A program made the translations under genes and the position numbers. DNA of 64,000 bases from Buxus sempervirens. Taxonomy: Eukaryota > Streptophyta > Magnoliopsida > Buxales > Buxaceae. The notes under the pieces were generated by a model. The model was given only the letters and a program-made list of their open reading frames with translations, had not been told where the DNA came from and did no database searches. Positions 55,106-64,000 of this stretch are shown here, in pieces. The stretch is taken from NCBI GenBank assembly GCA_947561395.2, contig OX387193.1, forward strand, positions 32,996,255 to 33,060,254, written 5' to 3'. Every line of letters starts with the position of its first letter. Position 1 is the first letter of the stretch.

Positions 55106-57652
55106 TGAAACGCCCAACATAAACCCAAATCTAGTACATTAGGATAATGGCCCAAAACAACTAATCCAGACTTAAACAATTTCAATAAATATAATCAGAG
55201 TGCGGAAATAAAGATATATTCGTCCAAGAAGCACGGAATATAGAAATAAAAACATCCAATACCAAATCCATCAATAAAGTCTGGATAGGTCAACTAAAAT
55301 AAAATGAATCATCATCCACCAAAGTCATCTAAATAAAAATAATCTACAACAATCCTTCCAAATACCAAGTCAATTTAATAATAAAGATCCCTAAACCTAC
55401 ACAGGAATAAAATAATCTTCTTCTTGGTATTCAGTATAATCCCCAGAAGTGTTTACCCCTGCAACGTCCTCACCAGGAATATCTGAAAACAAAACGGATA
55501 AAACAAATATGTGAGAAACAACACCTTAGTAAGTAGTCATGCAAATAGTTTGTAACAATAAAATATGCAACGTTTAATTAGGTTAACCACAAAACCAAAA
55601 AAATACAGAATAATAATAATTAAATGAAACTTTAACAAACAAAAGCAATTCAACCTCATGGGACTCTTGAAATAGAAAACCAGAAAAAGAAAGTAGACAT
55701 GTGCCAATATGCTACCTAACCGAATTACAGGTGGACCAGACGCACCTGCAGACTGGTTGTTCGACACCCAATGGAAGAATCCAACCGATAACCGAAATGA
55801 GTTAGCATGTACGGCCCAACCTATCCAAAAGTGGGTAACGTAGTGACCGACCTATCCAGGAGTGATACCATCCTTAAGATGATGGAATGCCTATGACACA
55901 AAATTCAAACCCCTCTAGAAGGCATTTCACTTGCTAGCTAATCTATGGATCCATGCAATTGTTAAGCCCATTCAACGGTGGAAAACCAAACCAGGTGATG
56001 GACATACCTCCCAACAACACCCGCATATGCGAAGACACAACTATGTCAAATAACAAACCCGTAACTGCGAAATAAACAAACCAGGCAATAGCCTTGTCAC
56101 AACTGTGACCAAAACCCACACAAGTGGAACCAAGTCATATGTCCAAACTCTAGGTTTCAATGGGCAACTATGTCCCAAATGTGTATTGAATCATTCAATG
56201 CACAAAATACGTTCAAATAACTCAAATACAAGTGTAGGAACTCTTAAAATCAATTTTTGTTTAAAAGGAAATTTTTTGGAACAATGGTACTGAGTAAAAA
56301 GGCCACTTTAGTAAAACGTACCCAAAATCTTTATAAAAATTTATTTTAATGATCTGTTAGTGCAAACTATCTCTAAACACTCTAATCTTGATGGTACATT
56401 AGTTGGAATTGAATAAAAACAATTTCGTAATGCAAAACTAGGCTAGTTGGAGAAATATGAAAATTCTGACAAGGGCGCTGGAGCGGCTTCGGGCGCTCGA
56501 ACAGGCGACATGAAAATTAGGTGAGTTCAGGGTTGGTCACTCGAGAGATCGCTCGAGCGACACTTCGGGCATTCACCTTCTGAGTTTTGTCACTTTCGAG
56601 TTTTCTAAAAAAATAAAAAGCACAGGCGGGGCGCAGCGCCCACAAACTCCATCTCGAGGCCCTTAGGGGCGCTCGAAAGGTGGTTCGAGCGGCTTGTCGC
56701 AAAACATATATTCTTAATTTTCCAAAAATTTGCGTAAATCAATAAAAAATCTGAAACTTCAATTATAAAGCATCAAAACCATTCAAAATCATTCAAGGAC
56801 AATGTATAAACATGATCGAATAGATTAGGACAATTAAAACACACAATCCAACACAAACATATCATCAAACGCACGAATAAACATGATCATCGTATAAACT
56901 TTGAAATTCTGTTAATGCAAATTTTAAAGGGACTACTTACCTCGTTTGAGACTAATATCTCCTCTAACAGCACTGCTAAATCACCCCCAAGAAGATCCAA
57001 ACGAACCCAAATCCTTTTTATCTTATCTGGATCAAACAACACACTTTTAGGAACTCTCATTCACGTTTAAACTCCCAAAAACTGAAACTTTTTCCTAACT
57101 TATTTCTTACCTGAAACTCTAGACGAAAATCCCTCTTCCTCCTTCTGAAAAATCTACTCCAAAGTTGTTTAAAGATTAGGGTTTGATCACAAGGAAGAAT
57201 GAGGAGAAGATGAAGACTAACAAGATGAGTTGTGCGGCTGTTCACTTGCTTTGGACGTGAACAGTCGCACGATTAGTTTAGGTTATTTTAATATTTTTTC
57301 TTTTTACTAAAATGTCCCCTTCCTTCATTAACCTAAACAATCCTCAAACCAAACCTAATCTGGGTCAACCTCCACTCTCTCTGGGGTTCGACCACCTTCT
57401 CTTTATTCTTATTATTTTTATTTTTGTCAATTACTTACTTAAACAAATCACAGCAATAACAAAATTATCATATTTTAATTCTGCTAAATCCTAAATTCAT
57501 AAACTTGCGCCTTAGATAGGTTCCCCAATTTCCTCCGGGTCACCTTGGATTTCTCCGGGTTGAACCAATTCCTCATCTCCAGCATTGTTAACAACCTGAT
57601 CAGTTTAATTATTAATTACAATTATTTTATTAATAAAATCTGGGATTTTACT
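55106..57652 (-). mobile_element. solo LTR nested inside the solo LTR 53600-59120
   Basis: On the minus strand it starts (T)GTAAAATCCCAGATTTTATT with a mutated first base and ends GGGCGTTTCA (usual GGGCGTTACA), about 2.55 kb. It repeats the host's own order: GGTTCAACCCGGAGAA near its start, GAGGTAAGTAGTCCC donor (56940), GCGCTCGAG block (56470-56700), and TTTTGTTTTCAG acceptor (55483). No intact target duplication is visible. It is of the same family as its host but clearly diverged. Confidence 0.75.
55483..56940 (-). other. predicted intron in the nested LTR
   Basis: Donor AACGAG|GTAAGT at 56940 and acceptor TTTTGTTTTCAG|ATATTC at 55483, both on the minus strand. They match the predicted LTR introns at 31956-33633 and 58360-53999. 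Confidence 0.5.
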
Positions 57653-60135
57653 AACGGCCAGTGCAAACAATCTCTAAACACTCTAATCTTATTGGTACAT
57701 GGGTTGAAAATTAATAAAAACATTTTTATAGTAAAAAACTAGGCAATTTGGGAAATACCAGAATTTCTGTCATGGGCGCTTGAGCCTCCTGTCGAGCGCT
57801 TGACTTATCAGAAAATTAAACATTCGGATTTTGAAAATTTAAGAAAAACACAGGTGGGGCACCTCGATAGCGCTCGAGTGTTCATGAATCACCTTTTGGC
57901 GCCTACCTGGGCGCTCGAGCGGTAATTCAAGTGACCATTAAAATTTTTGAGTTTCTGATTTTTTCGAAAAGTTGTGTAAATCACTAAAAATTTGAAAACT
58001 CTTAATCTAAAGCAAAAAACTAAATCAAAACAATTCTAAATAATCTTATAAATATGCTAGAACAGTTTAGGACAAATAAAAACACATAATCAATCCAAAT
58101 GGGTAGGGAATGTCCATGAATTACATGCTTGTTCAGAAATTTATAGAAACTGAAACCTATAGTAGGCACATCAAAAACCATCTCTACTCGTGGGAGTTGT
58201 TCTCAAAATCATCCTAATACATTTCTAACCATCTCAGACATTTAAACTACTCATTTACACTTCAAATCATTCACAAACAAATCTGTAAATACACATATAA
58301 TCACATTCAACAACTAATCAATGAAATTTCAGTTTATGCTCGTTTGAAGGGACTACTTACCTCTTTTCTGAGATCAATCCTTCTCCTAGCAATCCAGAAA
58401 TCACTTCCTAATGAATCCCACGAACACTACAACTCCTCTTTCCTGTCTAGATCAAGTACAACATTTTTCAGAACTTAGAATACTCAAAACCATATGAGTT
58501 TGAGATGCAACCATGAGTCAATCAATTTCTTACCTCAAATCCAAATGGGATCACTCTCTCTCTCCTTCTTCTCCTTCTGATTTGAGCAACAAGAGCACGA
58601 AATCAAGATCTTGGAAGGTTCAGGTATGGAAGAGGAAGAAGTGGGCAGCTGTTTCATTTTTTTCTTTGGACGTGAATAGGAATAGCCGTAGGTTATTTTG
58701 TTTTATTTTATTATTTACAGTTTGCCCAAAACAACATACTAACCCTAATAACCCTCCTTTTATTGTCTTACCCTTCAAACCATTCAAACCAATATACTAA
58801 CTCTAAATAGAAATTTGGTCTTGGTCAGCCTCACCTTTCTCTAGTGGAATTCGACCACTTTTTTATGAAAGATTTTAATTCTGCTATATTTCTTTTAAAT
58901 AATAGTATATAGTTATTTTAAATAGAACTATCTATAAAATTATTATTCTTATTTATCTCGAAACTAAAATACTAACTCACCTTACATTTAATTCTCCAAA
59001 TTCTCCAGGTCACCTTGCAATTCTCCGGGTTGAACCAATTCCTCATTCCCTGCATAAATTAACAACACCTCAAATTATTTTATTTGATTATTCAATTTCC
59101 TAAAATTCTGGGGTTCTACAGGGTGGATTAAAGTAATAAGAATTATTTAAATTTTAGTGATAATCTAATAAAGTAAACAAAAGTAATTGCTATTTAGTGG
59201 AGGAAAATCTAAAGTAAATAATTTAATTAAAGTTTGGTGATATACAATAAAGTAAACAAAAAGTTATTAAATTTTAGTGTTAGTCAATAAAGTAAACAAG
59301 AATTATTAAATTTTAGTGTTAGTCAATAAAGTAAACAAGAATTATTAAATTTTAGTGTTAGTCAGTAAAGTAAATGAAAGATATTAAAATTTGGTGATAT
59401 TCAATAAAGTAAACTAAAAGTTATTAAATTTTAGGCTTGTAATGATTACAAGTTTTAATGGGTGGTCGCCTAGCACATTGCCTGGGCGACCTCTCTCAAA
59501 AAAAACTATTTAATGCTTGGTCACTCAGCTCTGTCGCCTAGGCGACCTATTTGGGCAGTTGAGTTATTTAAGACAATCTTTTTAAAATAAAGGGGTGCCT
59601 AGGTGGGCACCTAGGCGATCCCATAGGCATCCAGCAAATTACATGGCCGCCTAGCCCATCGCTCAGGCGATCAACTGGGCGACCTAATGTTCGATAATTC
59701 TAAAAATTACATGCCCACGATTGCCTAGGCGATCGTGCTGAGCGGTCGATTCTCTGTGGCTAATCCGGTTTGAAAATCAAAGTTTTATGCAGCAAAACGA
59801 AGATCTACGTATTCAAATCAACTCTAATAACCATCAAACATATAGATCATACTTCTAAATCATGTAGAACCATATATACAGTAATTTTATATCATCAAGA
59901 ACGATCAAACGTAAGAAAAACCAAGTTTCGACTAAACAAGGCATGCTACCTACCTTTGTTCGAACAGATTCCTTCTTCTTCCTCTTTCTCTTTGTGTTGG
60001 TGACGATCCCTCACTCCACAGAGACACAAAACTCCTTTTGAGATGCAGAAAACTTGAGGATCAACGCACCCCTCTCCTTCTTCTTCCCTTCTCTCTCTCT
60101 CGTCTCGTTTTCCTCTTACTTTGCCGTAGACCCTA

Positions 60136-60587
60136 TGTAACACCCCAGATCCAGGTTTATTTAAAAGCATAAACCTAAACCTTGAACGTTAGGATGAATG
60201 CCCAGAATAACTAATCCAGACTTAAACAATTCCTGTACAAAATTAAAGTGCGACAATAAAAGTAATTTTTCTTCATAGAAGCGCGGAATGAAAATGTAAA
60301 ACATCCAATCCATATCCATCAAACTAAGTCTAGATGGGTCAACTAGAATAAAAGCGATCCAAATATCCATCAAAGTCAACTAACATAAAATAATCCCATA
60401 CAACCATAAAAAATACTTAGTCAACCAATAAAAAGTTTCCCTGAACCTACACAAGAATAAAATAATTCTCTTCCTGATAATCAATATAATCCCCCAGAGT
60501 GTCTACCCCTGCAGCGTCCTCTCCAAGAATATCAGAAAACAAAACCGATAAAACGGATATGTGAGAAACAACATCTCAGTAAGTAGT
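60136..60587 (-). mobile_element. 3' end of another LTR of the GGGGCGTTACA family
   Basis: Plus-strand TGTAACACCCCAGATCCAGG at 60136 is the reverse complement of an LTR end. The next 450 bases align with 53600-54040. The acceptor-like CAG is changed to CTG here. The Tat LTR at 60588 interrupts it, so the rest lies outside the window. Confidence 0.8.
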
Positions 60588-61309
60588 TGTAAGCACCTCA
60601 TTTTTGCGCCCCCGAAAGAGCCGAAAATGCAAACCCTGGTCAAAAAGTCAAAACTTGATGGGTCAAAATTTGACCTTTTGATCAAGTAATAATATGCCAC
60701 CTTGCTTCATCTCAATGGATAGAGAATCTCGACACGGTTCCAACGCAACTGAGTTTGCTGGAATCGGAGTCCGGATGAGGGTTCTGCGGGCGGTCAAACT
60801 CAAGGATGAGCTGAAAGTTGACTTTTCCTCGATTTCCGTGCCAAGTACCTTGCCCTATACCATTGGATAGAGAATCTTGACACGGTTCCAATGCAACTGG
60901 GTTTGCTGGAATCGGAGTCCGGATGAGGGTTCTGCGGGCGGTCAAACTTGAGGATGAGCCGAAAGTTGACTTTTCCTCGAACCCCGTGCCAAGTACTTAA
61001 CCCTATGTCATTGAATAGAGGGCTCCGATACGAGTTCAACGCAATTGAGTTTGCTCAAATCGGAGTTCAGATGAAGGAGATATGAGCTGTCGAAGTTTCC
61101 GGGCAGCAAAAGCCGAAAACTGCACACGTGGCGCAGGAACTGCACACGTGGAAGCCAACGCAGCAAAATATCTCGGGGGCTAAATCTTAAATATCCAAAA
61201 ATCTCAAGGACTAAACAAAAATTCGTACGGGGCAATCCGTAGATATCCAAAAGTGTCAAATAGGTCAAATCGGTCGAATCGGTCAAGTCGAAGGGCAAAT
61301 CCGTAATTT

Positions 61310-61564
61310 TTCGATTTGTATCCGGTCAAATATACCGGATACAGATACCCTTGTGTATATCCGGACTCCAAGGCCGGATACGAAGATTTGCTCGGCGAGA
61401 TTCGCGTCGATTCTCTGACAAATTCGCGGCGGAATTAAATTTTGGCAATTATTATGTTTTGTATCCGGCCTTCAAGACCGGATACACATGAGGCTTAGTG
61501 TATCCAGCCTTGGAGGCCGGATACACAGGGTATATAGTGTATCCGGACTCCAAGTCCGGATACA
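61310..61564 (+). other. CCGG-core hairpin cluster upstream of TATA
   Basis: Four TATCCGG...CCGGATA hairpins. The last (arm TGTATCCGGACT, 61538-61549, loop CCA, exact complement 61553-61564) is a perfect 12-bp stem ending 12 bases before the TATA box. Confidence 0.85.
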
Positions 61565-63493
61565 TTAAGTTTTGTTATAAAAGGTGGCAGCAGCCCCCTT
61601 TCCAATGTTTGGCTCATTCCATTGTTCTTAGACCTCCTTGCCCGACTTCTGCCCATCTGAACCTTCCCTCTCCAACACCCATTGGCCTCCACCACCTTCC
61701 TACCCCCATCCCAAGGCACCTCCACCCATTCTCCTCCTTCTTCCTCTTCAAGGTCACCCCAAGAAGAGGAGGCCTTTTGCTGTAGTTGCTGGAGAGGAAG
61801 TCTCCAGCCCTTGTTCCACCTCCAAGAGGTGCTTCTAGCTTGCTCAAGGATTGGAGAGCCACCAGCTTCTCCTACCTCCATCCAACCCCACCCCCACCTC
61901 AAGAGCATAAAAAACCTCTTGCATTCTCCTTCTTCTCCATCTTTCCATCAAAGGCCAAGGTGACCAAGTGCTGTTGGTGCTGCAAAAGGAGTGTTCCAGC
62001 TCCATCCTAGCCCAAGGGAGGCTCAACACATCTCCAAAAATCACTTGTAAGCACAAGGTGAGTTTCCTAATGGTGTCATCTTTAATATATATAAATATTA
62101 GTTTGATTGAAGCATGCAAGTTTTGCCATTGCTATGGTGTTATACTTTGCACAAAGCATGTTTTTTTCTCTTGTTCCTTGTCTCTCCATGCATTCTATGG
62201 GTGGTGGTCTTCCCAAAGCATTGACGGTAAGCTCCAAGTGTGGTTGGGTGTAGAAATAAAAGGGGTTTCTAGTCAATAACAGTGGGTCAAAATGCCATGT
62301 AAGGTTGCTGGATCTTGGCTTACAGCAGTGTTTTCTTTGCATGGAAAGAAGGAGTATGTCCCTTCTTAGTCCTTCTCTAATGTACCCCCTAATAACCCCC
62401 AGATTCCCTTCTTGATTGTCCTTCTTCTCTCACTTTCCCTTATATTTTTCTGATGGTGTTTTCCTTTTGCTGTTGCTGGTCATGCCTTTACGATACTTGT
62501 TGTCCTTGGATTGTGGTTACAACCTGTTTATAGTCTCTTTGTTAGTGTCCTTTCCCCTTTGACCTGCTGTCCTTGCACATACCACCATGCTCCACCCCTT
62601 TAGACAGCTCCTAGCATGTTGCTACATCTTTTTGTTACCATCCACAGCTCCCCAAAAGCATGATCCCTCACCTCTTTATCTGCTGTCCCTACACTTGTAG
62701 GCGTGCTCTTTGGTTTGTCTTCTAAACTTATTATTTCTTTTGATTGGCGATACCATGTTCTTTTTATTGCTGTCCCCCTATCTACAACATGTTTGTTTGC
62801 ATTGATCTCTTGCTTGTATGCCATGTTCCTTGTTTGGTTGTAGTTTAGTGCCTATACATGCACATATGAGCCATTCGCATGTTCCCTTCAACCACCCTTT
62901 CCCAATAAGGCGTGTAGGCTGCTGCTGGGAACAGCAGCAAAACTCCACTGTTTGCTGTTGCCCCAGCAGGCATGGAGCCCAAGACCAGAGCCAGCCCTTC
63001 AACCCTTGCATGCACGTTGTCCTATCTCCCAATATCCATGTGCTGTTCACCCCTCTTTGCATGCCCAAGGCCCATCCGAAATTCCATTGTCGGCTGCTAT
63101 TTTCTCTGTCTACAGCCGGTTAGTTGGCTTGGGTGTGTTTAGCTTGAAATGTAGGATCCTTTTGCTTTAAATTGTTTGTTGATTGATGATAGCAAATCAT
63201 GGAAATTGGGGTACTTAGACCCCCACCTTGTCGCTGTAATTGTAAGAAAGGAAGTAAGAAGGGCAGCAAGCCCCATGCCCTCCAATGCCCCATGTCTTGA
63301 TGAGAAACAAAAAAGAAAAGCTAAATGAGGCTTCTCCCTCAAACCTGAACAAGTGTGGGCCCACCATACCTTAGAAAGCCTTCTAGGTACCCATGGAAGT
63401 CACCCCCAGGGGCCCACCAGACCTTAGAAAGCCTTCTAGGTACCCATGGAAGTCACCCCAATGGCCAAATCCCGAAAAAAAAGGCCATTTTAA

Positions 63494-63571
63494 GGTGATC
63501 CGGCAACTCTGGTGAGTTGCCGGATCACCTATGGCCTGTGTGTATCCGGCAACTAAGGCCGGATACACACA
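63494..63571 (+). other. two perfect hairpins downstream of TATA
   Basis: First: 15-base arm GGTGATCCGGCAACT (63494-63508), 6-base loop, exact complement 63515-63529. Second: 14-base arm TGTGTGTATCCGGC (63537-63550), loop AACTAAG, exact complement 63558-63571. The GGGTTTCCGGG hairpin follows at 63648-63672. Confidence 0.9.
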
Positions 63572-64000
63572 GAAATGTCTTTTTTTGTACTTTCTTGATC
63601 CTTGCCGAATTTTCATACTATTTTCAACCAAACTAGATGAACCAACAGGGTTTCCGGGTCACCCGGAAACCCAACTTGGGACATGGACCGCCGGTCCAAC
63701 TCGGAATACCCGTGGGCCTTCCAATGGGGCCCACCAAGCCCAATGAGTCCAAAAGCATGCAAATAAGTAAGTTAAGTAAACTAATTGAACCGGGTGGGCC
63801 AAACCCAATGCGGCCAACCCGAACCTTGATGTGTGGAATGTTGTGGATTGCATGGTTTGGCCGAGACCTAGGGCTAGGGCCTATCGGTCCCGCCAAAGCC
63901 CATTAACCTAACCAAGGAAGGGTGCAAACCCTAAGCCTCAAGGAACTGGGCTTTTTAAGCCCAAATTCGGACTACGGGCCCCAAGCCCAACATCCAGCCC

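Larger units (their letters stand above)
53600..59120 (-). mobile_element. solo LTR, minus strand, itself interrupted by a second solo LTR
   Basis: On the minus strand it starts TGTAGAACCCCAGAATTTTAGG at 59120 and ends ...GATCTGGGGCGTTACA at 53600. Flanks are GGGTC (53595-53599) and GGGTG (59121-59125), a 4/5 match consistent with a decayed duplication. Removing the nested LTR 55106-57652 leaves about 2.97 kb, similar to the 2.63-kb solo LTR at 31213. The two halves join at the 'gattgtttgcactgg / tgattaaaataaattt' point, which is continuous at 18060 in the plus-strand copy. A predicted intron runs from 58360 to 53999. Confidence 0.8.
52258..60135 (-). mobile_element. minus-strand LTR, host of the nested LTRs on the right
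   Basis: This is the minus-strand counterpart of the LTR at 19907-26488. On the minus strand it shows a leader with donor-like AAAG|GTAGGT (59953), the CTTACGTTTGATCG block, GGCGACC/CCTAGGCG palindromes (59460-59750), the solo LTR insertion at 53600-59120, the hairpin array 53093-53445, an acceptor-like TTTGTTTCCAG (52622), and the end motif GTAGCACTTCAGATTTGGG near 52300. Its 5' start is cut by the LTR end at 60136, and the Ogre 3' LTR abuts its other end. Confidence 0.65.
60588..64000 (+). mobile_element. Tat LTR, plus strand, cut by the window edge
   Basis: It starts TGTAAGCACCTCATTTTTGCG at 60588 after GTAGT. Three ~147-bp repeats (60670-61060), a CCGG hairpin cluster (61310-61564), TATAAAA at 61577-61583, a donor-like CACAAG|GTGAGT at 62058 and a second hairpin cluster (63494-63571) follow. 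The last visible sequence matches the solo LTR 5488-9225 at about 8600, so some 0.6 kb should remain beyond the edge. Whether this is a solo LTR or a full element cannot be told. Confidence 0.9.

Noticed and set aside
61495-62010. Proline/serine-rich frames on both strands (up to 137 codons)
   Set aside because: They lie in the C/T-rich LTR leader just after TATA, are open on both strands through composition, and equivalents in the other Tat LTRs do not keep the frame.

Overview
This is plant nuclear DNA, almost certainly from an angiosperm with a large, repeat-rich genome. I found no host gene, tRNA or rRNA. The whole 64 kb reads as LTR retrotransposons inserted into, recombined with and decayed inside one another. 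The species cannot be named from the sequence.

The centrepiece is a plus-strand Tat/Ogre-type Ty3/gypsy element at about 28.0-52.25 kb. In order it has: a 5' LTR whose first ~0.8 kb is missing, a primer-binding site (30691-30708), a long leader split by an unrelated 2.6-kb solo LTR (31213-33840), an extra ORF upstream of gag (34855-36233), two tandem-repeat blocks (36.6-37.8 kb), gag (38017-40593), pol (protease, G-patch, RT, RNase H, second RNase H, integrase; 40594-46392), a 2.2-kb 3' UTR, a polypurine tract (48610-48622) and a 3' LTR (48623-52252). It is inactivated by many in-frame stops, nine of them TAG, and by several frameshifts.

Left side (1-28 kb). A partial minus-strand LTR with a large GGTACC minisatellite fills 1-2342. 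A second, more decayed Tat element lies on the minus strand: pol at 11.9-16.1 kb, an LTR at 4525-11527, then a PBS and leader on the far side of that same LTR. This LTR is interrupted by a plus-strand Tat solo LTR (5488-9225, target duplication CCAGC). A TRIM with two 154-bp LTRs follows at 16126-16593. Then come fragments of another Ty3/gypsy-type LTR family, a Ty1/copia gag-protease fragment and a scrap of gypsy RNase H. A long LTR (19907-26488) follows, split by a third Tat solo LTR (21281-24582, duplication AAGTT).

Right side (52-64 kb). A minus-strand LTR (52.26-60.13 kb) holds a solo LTR (53600-59120), which in turn holds another of the same family (55106-57652). After it come the end of one more LTR (60136-60587) and a Tat LTR that runs off the window (60588-64000).

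The most unusual signal is structural. Several unrelated LTR families, and the internal region of the Ogre element, carry tandem or clustered short hairpins. In these the loop or flank is constant and the stem changes from unit to unit while staying complementary (33048-33171, 37055-37830, 25321-26250, and CCGG-core hairpins in three Tat LTRs). Most lie downstream of an LTR TATA box. In two families they fall inside a predicted LTR-encoded leader intron. Covariation of this kind suggests that RNA or cruciform structure is maintained.
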